From Litorilituus sp. (GTDB lineage: Bacteria > Pseudomonadota > Gammaproteobacteria > Enterobacterales > Alteromonadaceae), in contig JASMAS010000104.1 in the NCBI GenBank assembly GCA_030754235.1, positions 40,890 through 104,889 of the forward strand: DNA of 64,000 nt, written 5' to 3'. The translations under genes and the position numbers were made by a program. The notes below the pieces were generated by a model. That model saw nothing but the letters and a program-made list of their open reading frames with translations. It did no database searches and was not told the origin of the DNA. Positions 27,615 through 36,462 of the stretch are shown here, in pieces (position 1 is the stretch's first letter; each line of letters starts with the position of its first letter).

Positions 27615-29057
27615 ATGAATTCAACATTAGAAGTCATAGAAAATAATCTTCACCAAGTAGAAGTAAAAGATAAATCATTTATCTTTCATATTCCGACCAC
27701 TAGTTTGTTCGAACGTGATGAATTAACAGGCGATATATTGTCTTCAATACAGGAGCAAGATAAGCCAACAAACTTGTCATTAACAAAGGCATTGGGTGCT
27801 CGTTATGCTGAAGGTGATATTATTTCTGCACTAGGTGAATTAAAAAGCCTGTCATTAGTGGGTGAAAAGGGCCTTGATAACGATGTTGAAGAATTTGCTC
27901 CTTTAACGCTAGAAAGTGCCCCCTTAACTACCGTTGTTTTAAATATTAATACTGGCTGTAACCTAAGCTGTACTTACTGCTACAAGGAAGATTTAGATCT
28001 TCCTTCGTCAGGTAAGAAAATGAATTTTGAAACCGCCAAACAATCCATTGATATGTTACTGAGCGAGTCACCTGATCAAACACGTTATAACGTGGTGTTT
28101 TTTGGTGGTGAACCCTTATCAAATTTTAGCTTAATTAAAGGTGTCATTGCCTATTCAGAAGACTTGTTTGCATCAAAAGGAAAATTAGTCGATTTTTCTA
28201 TGACGACCAACGCCACCTTACTGACAGAAAATCACGTTGAATACTTTGATAAACATAATGTTGGTTTATCAATAAGTATTGATGGACCAAAAGCTTATCA
28301 TGATCGCAACAGGATCTCAGTTAACGGAAAAGGAACGTATGATACGGTAGCTAAGAAAGCAAAAATGCTTTTATCTCGCTACCGCAGCCGACCTATTGGA
28401 GCGCGAGTTACCTTAACCACAGGTATTACTGATATTAATACCATTTGGGATCACCTCTTCAACACACTAGGGTTTAGTGAAGTTGGTTTTGCACCAGTAA
28501 CCTCTGGTGATATCTCTGATTACAACTTAAAGCCAGAAGAGTTAGCTGATGTTTTTACCAATATGAAAAAATTAGGTGAAAAATATTTAGCCGCAGCACT
28601 CGAAAACAAAACGATTGGTTTCTCGAACATGCACCAACTTATCACTGACATTCACGAAGGCACTAAAAAGGCGCTTCCCTGTGGTGCTGGTGTAGGCATG
28701 GTAGCCGTTGATCATGAAGGTGGGCTTAACCTTTGTCACCGATTTACAGGCTCAGATCAACCCTTACTGGGTGATGTAACTACAGGTTTAAACAAACCCA
28801 TATTAAACGAGTTTTTAAACAAAAGGTTGGATAAAAATGACCAAAGTTGTGCTACATGTAACATACGTAATTTATGCGCTGGCGGTTGCTATCATGAAAG
28901 TTATGCTCGCTATGGTGACCCAGCAAAACCAACCTTTCACTATTGTGATTTAATGAGAGATTGGGTTGATTTCGGCATTCATGTTTATACGCAAATAATG
29001 GAGCACAACCCCAGCTTTTACGATACCTATATAGCCCCTAGGAGGGCGCAAGCATGA
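27615..29057 (+). CDS. qhnD: QHNDH maturase, radical SAM/SPASM protein
   Basis: A 480-residue cytoplasmic radical-SAM enzyme. The cluster motif CNLSCTYC has cysteines 115, 119 and 122. A C-terminal SPASM-type cysteine cluster lies in [18 protein letters not shown] (about residues 414-431). The N-terminal ~100 residues resemble the peptide-recognition region of peptide-modifying maturases. In Paracoccus, QhnD forms the three Cys-to-Asp/Glu thioether cross-links in the gamma subunit precursor, which is encoded directly downstream (start overlaps by 4 bases, ATGA). The position and motifs make the assignment firm. The ATG at 27615 follows AAGGTGAT. Confidence 0.94.
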   Translation: MNSTLEVIENNLHQVEVKDKSFIFHIPTTSLFERDELTGDILSSIQEQDKPTNLSLTKALGARYAEGDIISALGELKSLSLVGEKGLDNDVEEFAPLTLESAPLTTVVLNINTGCNLSCTYCYKEDLDLPSSGKKMNFETAKQSIDMLLSESPDQTRYNVVFFGGEPLSNFSLIKGVIAYSEDLFASKGKLVDFSMTTNATLLTENHVEYFDKHNVGLSISIDGPKAYHDRNRISVNGKGTYDTVAKKAKMLLSRYRSRPIGARVTLTTGITDINTIWDHLFNTLGFSEVGFAPVTSGDISDYNLKPEELADVFTNMKKLGEKYLAAALENKTIGFSNMHQLITDIHEGTKKALPCGAGVGMVAVDHEGGLNLCHRFTGSDQPLLGDVTTGLNKPILNEFLNKRLDKNDQSCATCNIRNLCAGGCYHESYARYGDPAKPTFHYCDLMRDWVDFGIHVYTQIMEHNPSFYDTYIAPRRAQA

Positions 29058-29380
29058 AACACTTAAAAGCAATAAATAATAAAGCTCATCAAGTTGATGA
29101 CGCAGTAAAAACCGGCGAACTGGATGAGGTAATGGCTATGCAAACACCTGTTGGTTGCACAGCAACAACTGATCCCGGTTGGGAAGTAGATATGTTTGGT
29201 AGCGTAGCTGGTTTATGTCAACCAATGGAAGCCGACTTATACGGTTGTTCAGACCCATGTTGGTGGCCAGCACAAGTACCTGACATGATGAACACTTATC
29301 CTGATTGGTCGAAAAATGCTGACTCTGCCTCCAAAGATTGGCGTAATCTTGACTCAGTTTATCCTGACGACAAGGAGTAA
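29054..29380 (+). CDS. qhnC: QHNDH gamma subunit precursor (CTQ-bearing)
   Basis: A 108-residue precursor with a 28-residue leader ([20 protein letters not shown]...) followed by the mature gamma chain. With that offset, every functional residue of the known mature chain is present: Cys35-Glu44, Cys55-Asp61 and Cys69-Asp77 for the thioether bridges, and Cys65 with Trp71 for the cysteine tryptophylquinone cofactor. The leader has no Sec or Tat signal. In the studied system it is removed by QhnE after the cross-links form, and the peptide leaves through QhnF. The gene is too small for many callers, but its residue pattern is unmistakable. Confidence 0.96.
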   Translation: MKHLKAINNKAHQVDDAVKTGELDEVMAMQTPVGCTATTDPGWEVDMFGSVAGLCQPMEADLYGCSDPCWWPAQVPDMMNTYPDWSKNADSASKDWRNLDSVYPDDKE

Positions 29381-29385
29381 CAGCA

Positions 29386-30528
29386 ATGAACAGAAATTTT
29401 TACAAAACACTATTTTTGAGTAGTATTGTTATGTTATTGAGTGCTTGCCAAGGCTCAAATTCTGAAGAGAAAATAACGACAACAATTACAACTAGTGGAT
29501 CAGATAAAGAGTATTTAATTACCGTAACACGGCCCAATACCACACTTCATTTAGTTGATTTACAAACAAATAAAGTAATTCGCCAATGTGACCTACCTGC
29601 TGGCCCTGGCCCTGGTACTTTAGTTATGTCGCCAGACAACTCTATCGTTTACATATTAACGAATCATTTTAGTGATATATACGGTGTTAATATTGATAAC
29701 TGTGACGTTGTCTTTTCAACACAACAATCAACCGGAAATATTCGTGTTAAATCAATCGCGTCAATTGCCATTAGCCCTGACGGTAAAGAAATTTACACAC
29801 ACCAAAACCGTGTAAAAATAATGAATGATCATTATGAAATGCTTCCACCTCAAATCGCTGCATTCAATACATCGGCAGGATTAAACGTAGAAGCAAGCCG
29901 TACGTTTGATGCGCCAAGGCAAGTAACAATAATGGATGCACTTGAGTCTGGCGAATTAATTATTGGTGGACAAGATATTTTTCTAATGGACATTCATTCA
30001 GGAAAATATGACGTTATTTTACCGAGCTTAAACGATAAACAACCGGGCTATTCTGGTAAAGATGTTTTATCCGTATGGCAAATGGGTAAAATTAATAATG
30101 AATTTTACCGCATGTACAGCCGAGCCAAATTCAATGGCAAAGATGGTGATTTAGCTAACGCTGAATATTTATTTGGTCATGAAACCGTTAATTTAGAAAC
30201 AGGTAAGGCAGAAGCAAAAGACTTTGGCCCAGTAGAAACGGTATTATTTACCTCAATACGTCGCCCAGGCCAGCTTAATCGTGTCTATGCTACATTGAAC
30301 GACTTAAAAGAATATGATTCAACGACACAAAAATTAATACGCTCAATAGATTTACCGTATACTTATTACTGTATTAACTTTTCACATAACGGTTCTAAAA
30401 TTTACCTTTCAGGCGCTCTAGATAGTATAGCGGTTTACGATCCTGACACGTTTGAAAAATTAGCGCATATTAAACTTACCGGCGATGGTTCTATGTCAAC
30501 TAGCATCATCTTTAAACGCCAAGGTTAA
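29386..30528 (+). CDS. qhnB: QHNDH beta subunit, predicted lipoprotein
   Basis: A 380-residue seven-bladed beta-propeller subunit (repeats such as TLHLVDLQTNKVI, VMSPDNSIVYIL, AISPDGKEIYTHQ, NFSHNGSKIYLSG). The N-terminus MNRNFYKTLFLSSIVMLLSACQGS has a lipobox LSAC with Cys21, so signal peptidase II processing and membrane anchoring are predicted. Residue +2 is Gln and not Asp, pointing to the outer membrane by the usual Lol rule. The characterised QHNDH is a soluble periplasmic complex, so anchoring would be a difference. It starts 5 bases after qhnC, with GGAG in front of the ATG. Confidence 0.92.
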   Translation: MNRNFYKTLFLSSIVMLLSACQGSNSEEKITTTITTSGSDKEYLITVTRPNTTLHLVDLQTNKVIRQCDLPAGPGPGTLVMSPDNSIVYILTNHFSDIYGVNIDNCDVVFSTQQSTGNIRVKSIASIAISPDGKEIYTHQNRVKIMNDHYEMLPPQIAAFNTSAGLNVEASRTFDAPRQVTIMDALESGELIIGGQDIFLMDIHSGKYDVILPSLNDKQPGYSGKDVLSVWQMGKINNEFYRMYSRAKFNGKDGDLANAEYLFGHETVNLETGKAEAKDFGPVETVLFTSIRRPGQLNRVYATLNDLKEYDSTTQKLIRSIDLPYTYYCINFSHNGSKIYLSGALDSIAVYDPDTFEKLAHIKLTGDGSMSTSIIFKRQG

Positions 30529-30536
30529 TAGGTTTA

Positions 30537-32252
30537 ATGTCAACAATAAACCCATCAACCAGCCCTTCTTCTACAAGAAGGGCTGCTTTAACATGGCTTT
30601 ATAGTTTTCTAGCACTGTACAAGCGCGAGATTATATTTCTCGCCTTATTCTCTTTAATAACAACTGCCTTAGTCGTTTCTGCTCCCTATATAAGTAAACT
30701 CATTATTGATAAAGGGCTATTACAAAAAGATTTTGACGCCTTACTTTTCTTTTCTTGTGGGTTATTTTTTGTCGGTATTTTGAGTACCCTACTCTCGGGT
30801 TACAACCGTATTAAACATACGCAATTATCAGGAAAAATACTGTTCGCTTTACGTGAAGATGTTTTTCAACACCTACAAAAACTCCCTAGCACTTTTTATC
30901 ATCAGCAACGTGTCGGCGATATTTCTTCTCGTATGGACCGTGACATAGCTGAAATACAACGCTTTGCAGTAGATACCTTATTTTCAACCTTCTCCGCCAT
31001 TTTAGGACTGACAGCGGCAACCTTAATGATGATTCACTTACATTGGCAGTTATCGCTTATTCTTTTAATTTTGGTACCCTTTAAGCTTTTTTACTTATTT
31101 AAAATGCGACCTAAAGTAGAGCGAAAAAATATCAAAGTGCGAGAAAGTGCTGCCGATATATCTTCATTTTTTGCCGAAAAAATACCCGTGATCAAATTTA
31201 TTCAATCCGCTGGGGCCGAAAAGCAAGAGTTAGATAAACTTGCTCATTTAAACCATAGCTTTTTAGGCAAGTTAATTTCATTACAAATAACGGAATTTTG
31301 GACATCAGCAATACCAAGCACTTTAGTGTCACTTTCTCGTGCCGTTATTTTCTTAATTGGAGGATATTGGGTTATTGAAGGTAGTTTTACTTTAGGCTCT
31401 CTTATTGCTTTTACCGCTTACGTTGCTATGGCTATTGGCCCATTACAATCACTTTTAGGTCTGTATTTAGCATGGCAGCGATTAACGGTGAGTTTAGATA
31501 GGGTCAGTTTTTTACGCCAGCAACCTCTTGTGCAAAATGACGCTCAACAACAAGAACTGCCCGAACAGCTTGATGGCAATATAAGCTTAAACGATTTATG
31601 TTTTAGCCACACGCCTGAAACAGAAATATTTAACAATGTGAATTTACATATTCCTTCGGGCAGTAAAGTGGGTATTGTTGGGCAAACCGGTATTGGTAAA
31701 TCAACGCTACTTGATTTGTTACAATGCCACTTGCTTCCTACTTTTGGTTCTATTGAAATAGATGGCATAAACTTAGCTAATATCAACATTCAAAGTTGGC
31801 GAAAAAGAATAGCCATTGCTCCACAAGAACCGGTAATATTTAGAGATAGCTTAGCCAATAATATTCGTTATGGTCACCCGCAAGCTTCAGATACAGATGT
31901 ATACAATGCGGCTATTTCAGCAGGCTTAGCAACACTTATTTTTAAAATGCCTAATGGAATCAATACAACAATCAGTGAACGTGGCACAGCCCTTTCTGGC
32001 GGAGAAAAGCAGCGTATTGGGCTAGCAAGAGTATTACTTAAAGATCCCGTTCTTGTTATTTTAGACGAACCTACATCTGCAACAGACAAGGTAACTGAAA
32101 ACCAAATTATTGAACAAATTGATCAACTATTTGCCAACACCACTCGACTTATCGTTAGTCATAGCGGTAAGCCGATTGCAAATGCTGATATGTTAATTGA
32201 AATAACACAATCAACCCTGAAAATTATTAACGCCGAGGAATACAATGCTTAA
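30537..32252 (+). CDS. qhnF: ABC exporter for QHNDH gamma subunit
   Basis: A 571-residue fused membrane/ATPase ABC exporter (type IV/MsbA-like). The N-terminal part has six predicted helices (for example IIFLALFSLITTALVVSAPYI). The ATPase domain has Walker A GQTGIGKST (about residue 382), signature LSGGEKQRIGLARVLLKDP and Walker B LVILDEPTSATD. It follows qhnB after 8 bases and overlaps qhnE by 8 bases. In Paracoccus QhnF exports the modified gamma subunit, which lacks a signal peptide; the same role is inferred here from context. Confidence 0.88.
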   Translation: MSTINPSTSPSSTRRAALTWLYSFLALYKREIIFLALFSLITTALVVSAPYISKLIIDKGLLQKDFDALLFFSCGLFFVGILSTLLSGYNRIKHTQLSGKILFALREDVFQHLQKLPSTFYHQQRVGDISSRMDRDIAEIQRFAVDTLFSTFSAILGLTAATLMMIHLHWQLSLILLILVPFKLFYLFKMRPKVERKNIKVRESAADISSFFAEKIPVIKFIQSAGAEKQELDKLAHLNHSFLGKLISLQITEFWTSAIPSTLVSLSRAVIFLIGGYWVIEGSFTLGSLIAFTAYVAMAIGPLQSLLGLYLAWQRLTVSLDRVSFLRQQPLVQNDAQQQELPEQLDGNISLNDLCFSHTPETEIFNNVNLHIPSGSKVGIVGQTGIGKSTLLDLLQCHLLPTFGSIEIDGINLANINIQSWRKRIAIAPQEPVIFRDSLANNIRYGHPQASDTDVYNAAISAGLATLIFKMPNGINTTISERGTALSGGEKQRIGLARVLLKDPVLVILDEPTSATDKVTENQIIEQIDQLFANTTRLIVSHSGKPIANADMLIEITQSTLKIINAEEYNA

Positions 32253-32925
32253 GGTTGGCATTATTGACAGTGGTTTACCAACGTCTTATGGCTTTTCTTT
32301 ACTAGCCGCACGTGATTTTACTGGCGCTTCAAGCACTACAGACCAATTAGGCCATGGCACTGCAGTAACTAATATTATTAGCAATAACTTATCTGCTGAT
32401 ATTGTTTCTGCTCGTGTTTTTTACGATAAGCTTGTATGTACTCCATCTCAAATAGCAGACGCGATACAGTGGCTGATTTCAATGAAAGTTGACATTATCA
32501 ATATGAGTTTTGGACTGCGCAACGATCGAAGTGTACTAAGAGATGCCTGCGAACAAGCTTTAGCTAGCAACATTATATTAGTTGCCGCTGCCCCCTCTCA
32601 AGGAGAGCCTGTATACCCTTCGAATTATGGTGGAATTATAAGAGCTACTGGCGATGCGCGTTGTAAACAAGGTGAAATTTCTTGGTTAAACTCACAGCAA
32701 ACCGATTTTGGAGGGTATTCAGGTACACCTCATTTTGGCCCTGCTGGTGCAAGTATCGGCTGTGCATCGGTAACGGCTTGCATTTCGCAATTAAAAGTAC
32801 AACATCCGCACGACAATCAACACGCACTTATGGAAACGTTAATTCAACAATCGAGTTATCAGGGAACGCAACGAAAGAACTTAGCTAGGTATTTATTATG
32901 GAAAATCAAGAGCATACAGAAATAG
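32245..32925 (+). CDS. qhnE: Subtilisin-like leader protease of QHNDH
   Basis: A 226-residue S8-family serine protease without signal peptide or pro-peptide. The triad is visible as Asp8 (IIDSG), His37 (GHGT) and Ser170 (GASIGCAS, where classical subtilases have GTSxA). It is small for the family, as is the QhnE of Paracoccus, which cuts the leader off the cross-linked gamma subunit in the cytoplasm. It overlaps qhnF by 8 bases and qhnG by 28, so expression is coupled. The substrate is inferred from the neighbouring qhnC with its 28-residue leader. Confidence 0.9.
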   Translation: MLKVGIIDSGLPTSYGFSLLAARDFTGASSTTDQLGHGTAVTNIISNNLSADIVSARVFYDKLVCTPSQIADAIQWLISMKVDIINMSFGLRNDRSVLRDACEQALASNIILVAAAPSQGEPVYPSNYGGIIRATGDARCKQGEISWLNSQQTDFGGYSGTPHFGPAGASIGCASVTACISQLKVQHPHDNQHALMETLIQQSSYQGTQRKNLARYLLWKIKSIQK

Positions 32926-34142
32926 CAATACTTGGCTGTGGCCCCGCTGGTATTGTTACAGCCATAGGCTTAGCGAAAATGGGTTACAAAGTATGTGTTA
33001 TCGCCAACATTAGAAAGCATAATGTCACTGAAGGTATTTCAGAGCGTGTGTTTCAAGCGCTGACGACTTTAAGTTTACAGCATACTTTAAAAAAAATAAG
33101 TTCCCCCATTCCTCGTAGTGTCAGTTGGAATGGCACTCACAGTGCTGCAAACACTGAAAGGCTTATCAGGAGAGTCTCCTTTGATAATGCATTATTAAAA
33201 GATTTAGCCAATGCTAATATTCCTTTTTACAATGAAACGATAATCAAAGTAGAAACACACCCTAGTTCGTGTTTGATAGTATGCAAGTCAGGAAAAACCT
33301 TTCACACTGATTTTGTTGTAGAAGCACGAGGAAGAGCTGCACCACTTTCTAAAAAATCACATATAAGAGGTGTTGATTCTCTCTCTATTTGTCAAAACTG
33401 GCAGAGTTCTAATGCTGACTTAATGTCGCCTGAAGCGATAGCAATAAGTATTGAAAATGGTTGGTTGTGGCTAGCAAATAATGGTCAAGGTAATATTTTT
33501 ACTCAGGTTTCAGTTAGCGCTAAAAGCAATACAGGGTCCGCAAAAGAAAAGCTTTCAACCTTTATTCATAAGCTGGTATTATCAAGACCCGAACTAGCTC
33601 ATATCACCCCATTTATTGAGCCTGAGGGAAAAGTATTAGCGAGATCAAGCACACCTTTATTCAATAAACATCCCATAAAAGATCGTTTGATATGTGTCGG
33701 TGATGCTGCAATCTCAGGCGATCCACTTTCTGGTAGTGGGATTTTTCTGTCACTTTCTGCAGCGCTCATTGCCCCTGTCGTGATTAATACACTACTTAAT
33801 AAACCACAGAACAAAACGCTTGCAGAGACATTCTACGTTGCTCGCCTACATCATTTATTTTACCGTTTCTGTCGAGTAGGAAGGGACTTTTATAAAATGG
33901 AATCTCGCTGGCAAGAACATCCATTTTGGCAAGAAAGATGCGCATGGCCAGATCAAAAATTAGCTCATCAAGAAAAAGACCGCATTATTGGTGTCGCTAA
34001 ACGCCCTGTTGTTAATAATGGTTTTATTGAAGAAAAAGAAGTCGTTATTACCGCAGAACAACCATTAGGTATTTGGAAAATCAACAATAACAATGCCGTT
34101 GATGTACTGAGTGTGCAATTAAAAAAATTAAACATCTCTTAA
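32898..34142 (+). CDS. qhnG: FAD-dependent monooxygenase for CTQ synthesis
   Basis: A 414-residue flavoprotein of the halogenase/monooxygenase type. The dinucleotide motif GCGPAG is at about residues 12-17 and the FAD motif VGDAAISGDPLSGSG near 270. Paracoccus QhnG dihydroxylates the tryptophan that becomes the quinone, using O2. The ATG at 32898 lies inside the end of qhnE. It is the last gene of the plus-strand qhn operon and converges on the U32 gene with a 12-base gap that includes a small AACCT/AGGTT inverted repeat (34142-34156). Confidence 0.85.
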   Translation: MENQEHTEIAILGCGPAGIVTAIGLAKMGYKVCVIANIRKHNVTEGISERVFQALTTLSLQHTLKKISSPIPRSVSWNGTHSAANTERLIRRVSFDNALLKDLANANIPFYNETIIKVETHPSSCLIVCKSGKTFHTDFVVEARGRAAPLSKKSHIRGVDSLSICQNWQSSNADLMSPEAIAISIENGWLWLANNGQGNIFTQVSVSAKSNTGSAKEKLSTFIHKLVLSRPELAHITPFIEPEGKVLARSSTPLFNKHPIKDRLICVGDAAISGDPLSGSGIFLSLSAALIAPVVINTLLNKPQNKTLAETFYVARLHHLFYRFCRVGRDFYKMESRWQEHPFWQERCAWPDQKLAHQEKDRIIGVAKRPVVNNGFIEEKEVVITAEQPLGIWKINNNNAVDVLSVQLKKLNIS

Positions 34143-34154
34143 ACCTAGTTCAGG

Positions 34155-35207
34155 TTAAATATTTAGAATAGCAATAGCACTTTTGGATTGTTCAATCGAT
34201 TTTTCACTCACTTTCATTCGTACTTCAGGGTAATAACACATGTATCCCACCTGACAATGCTTAGGTTGTTCTCGCATGTTCCTCGCTAGTATTTTGGCCC
34301 TATCAGAGCCTGACTTCATTAATGTTTGACGAACTTGAGCAACCATCTCAACACTTTTGATTTTACGCGCTGTTGGCGCATCTCGACCTGCTATTTTAAC
34401 TGATGTAACGCCTGCAGAAGCTAGCCTTGGCACAGCACATAAACCACAAGGACCATAAAGCAATCCATTTTTACTCATTGAAAAACCATTACCAAACCGA
34501 TACCAAACCCAGCTTTGATATTGCTTATCATTGAGTCTGAAGGCCAACTGCTCCTCTTGGGTCAGCGACTCTCCATCTACACGCTGTTCTATTGACTGAT
34601 AATTATCTAGACAAATGGCTCCACCTAATTTACCAGGCAAATGTATGGTGTGACATGAGCCTTCTTCAAATACACAGCCGTCATTCAGCACAAATGATTC
34701 AAATTCTAGTTCAGGGCATTCAATAGCCATTTTTTCCATTTCGGAAATTTTCATATTTCGAGGAAAAATAATACGATCAGCGCCCAATTCATGATGAAAT
34801 TTAGCGGCTTCGCTATTACGACAACTGGCGATGGAACTCGCATGAATAGCAAAATTAAATGAATGGCTTCCCAGTAAGGCTAATAATGTTTCATCACCAA
34901 CGATAACGGCATCACCTTCAAGAGAATCAAATACGGTTGCCAATTCTAATAAGCAAGTGAGTTGCTCACCGGTATAATGTTGAGAATTCATCACTAGGTG
35001 TAGTTTTTTACCTAATCGATGTGCTACAACTATTGCTCGTGCTAAATCATCAAAACTAGGTAAGTTACCAAAGGCTCGTCGACTCACCGCTGACGTTTGA
35101 AATTGTGCTGTCCATGACTCAGGCACAACACTGCAATAAAATTCATCAGCGCCTGCATCTGATAAAAGCTGTATCTCCTCAACTCGACTAATGGGTGCGG
35201 TAATCTT
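34155..35207 (-). CDS. U32-family protein, UbiU-like
   Basis: A 350-residue peptidase-U32-family protein. The frame is open to 35267, but the ATG at 35207 has GAAGGAG in front and gives MKITAPISRVEEIQLLSDAG, a typical U32 beginning. Cysteines at 179, 186 and 200 and the pair 255/258 (GPCGLC) follow the order of the four cluster cysteines of UbiU, including the exact C-x6-C spacing. UbiU and UbiV are iron-sulfur proteins that hydroxylate ubiquinone precursors without oxygen. The gene converges on qhnG and its 5' end overlaps the other U32 gene. Its role with the qhn genes is inference: a cofactor-maturation or hydroxylation step. Confidence 0.75.
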   Translation of the reverse strand, partial: KITAPISRVEEIQLLSDAGADEFYCSVVPESWTAQFQTSAVSRRAFGNLPSFDDLARAIVVAHRLGKKLHLVMNSQHYTGEQLTCLLELATVFDSLEGDAVIVGDETLLALLGSHSFNFAIHASSIASCRNSEAAKFHHELGADRIIFPRNMKISEMEKMAIECPELEFESFVLNDGCVFEEGSCHTIHLPGKLGGAICLDNYQSIEQRVDGESLTQEEQLAFRLNDKQYQSWVWYRFGNGFSMSKNGLLYGPCGLCAVPRLASAGVTSVKIAGRDAPTARKIKSVEMVAQVRQTLMKSGSDRAKILARNMREQPKHCQVGYMCYYPEVRMKVSEKSIEQSKSAIAILNI

Positions 35208-36150
35208 CATGCCAATCTCCTTCAAAAATGATTCGGTTAACTTTATCTTGAGATAATGCTTGAGCAAGGGTTTTAGTCATGGCTGGCGAATGACGATAAA
35301 ACATTGTATTTCCTTGTTGGAAAGCTTTGAGATCTTCTGTTTTATTTTGTGATGACAACTGAGGATTACTTGGCGTTTTTTCTGTCGAACAGCCACGAGA
35401 AATGTTTGAAGAATACTGTAAGCACTCTTTATTGCAACCATGGCCAGGGCCAAATTTACGCGGCTCATCAAGCTGTAACGCCCCTATTTTGCACATACGT
35501 CCCTTTAAAGAAAAGCCAAATGGCTGGTGTACAGATAATTCATGCTCAGGAGAGTTAAAATCTTGCGACTCGGCAAAAGGTGGCACATCCATCTCTAAAC
35601 GCTCTATTTCAAATTTCGCTAACAATTTATGAAAAGGACCGGATTGAACTCCGTGTGGATAAAGTTTTAACCATTGCGCTGACGGTAAGCGTGGATCTTT
35701 GATCATTTTGCATAATTGCCTGCCAATAACAGGGGTTAATTTAGAATAGCTTTTACGCAATAGCCTGAGTACGCCCCAATCATTAACAATAACTTCGCTA
35801 TTTGCAGGTAAAATAGAAAATAACTGTTCCAATCGTACCAACGCTTGATCTGAAACAATAGGTGTAATCAAACTGAAATCTAACCGATTTTTTTTAACTA
35901 AAGATAAAACTCGCAATAAGGTTTTCTTATCTGGCAATAAGCGCTCACAAAACTCCCCGCCAAAATATATTCGGTTTATCAAAGAGTCTGTAGAATATAA
36001 ATGTGATGGAAAATCTTGCCAATTGAACTTGTCGATACAATCAGCTAGTGTCACAGTTTTTACCTGCACCAACAGTTGCTCAACGGCGTCTTCTCGTGTC
36101 AACGTCAAGGCTATTTCTACATTGTGTAATATTTCACTCGTTTCTTTCAT
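35188..36150 (-). CDS. U32-like protein, UbiV-like partner
   Basis: A 320-residue protein that looks like a divergent U32 protein of the UbiV type. Cysteines are Cys38 (TLADCIDKF) and, later, C-x18-C-x3-C (GRMC ... HGCNKEC), compared with C39 and C-x12-C-x3-C in UbiV. A TTG at 36171 begins the open frame, but the ATG at 36150 is preferred. It overlaps the next U32 gene by 20 bases, so the two are made together as a likely heterodimer. It starts just past the terminator of the TonB-receptor operon, so it needs its own promoter. Neither protein is a ubiquinone gene by context. The link to amine dehydrogenase maturation is inferred from position only. Confidence 0.65.
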   Translation of the reverse strand: MKETSEILHNVEIALTLTREDAVEQLLVQVKTVTLADCIDKFNWQDFPSHLYSTDSLINRIYFGGEFCERLLPDKKTLLRVLSLVKKNRLDFSLITPIVSDQALVRLEQLFSILPANSEVIVNDWGVLRLLRKSYSKLTPVIGRQLCKMIKDPRLPSAQWLKLYPHGVQSGPFHKLLAKFEIERLEMDVPPFAESQDFNSPEHELSVHQPFGFSLKGRMCKIGALQLDEPRKFGPGHGCNKECLQYSSNISRGCSTEKTPSNPQLSSQNKTEDLKAFQQGNTMFYRHSPAMTKTLAQALSQDKVNRIIFEGDWHEDYRTH

Positions 36151-36179
36151 ATGATTTCTATGGTGATTCAATATAATAG

Positions 36180-36218
36180 AAAAAAAAACCTTGTGGTTTT
36201 AATATTAAAACCACAAGG
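36180..36218 (-). terminator. Strong terminator of the TonB receptor-ALDH operon
   Basis: A perfect 30-base palindrome at 36189-36218 (arms CCTTGTGGTTTTAAT and its complement). On the minus strand it is followed by eight or more T (36180-36188). It lies downstream of the aldehyde dehydrogenase and the ALDH relic and separates them from the U32 genes. Confidence 0.85.
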
Positions 36219-36290
36219 CAAAAGTACTACAAAGGAAACTAATATCAGCTTTATTACAAGAGTTAATAAAGCTGAATGTACATAAAGTTT

Positions 36291-36453
36291 TTATGCCTTA
36301 TTAATGTTAACAATTTTGCAAGCGGTAAACTCTTTAACCCCTTGCTTACTCCACTCAGCACCTATGCCAGACTCTTTAGCTGGTACCATAGTGTTTGAGG
36401 GCTGGCAAACAATAGACTCGGATGCCAACTCCCAGAGCGAAGGTTTTATTTTC
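36291..36453 (-). pseudogene. C-terminal fragment of a second aldehyde dehydrogenase
   Basis: In a different frame from the upstream gene, the minus strand encodes ...LWELASESIVCQPSNTMVP, then AKESGIGAEWSKQGVKEFTA and CKIVNINKA before a TAA at 36291. This is the C-terminal block of classical NAD-dependent aldehyde dehydrogenases (GG-KESGIG-E-S--GL-EFT--K-V). A TAG stands just upstream, there is no start and the catalytic part is missing, so it is a relic. It lies directly behind the intact acylating aldehyde dehydrogenase, suggesting that an older ALDH was lost or replaced at this locus. Confidence 0.7.
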
Positions 36454-36462
36454 TAGCCCCGA

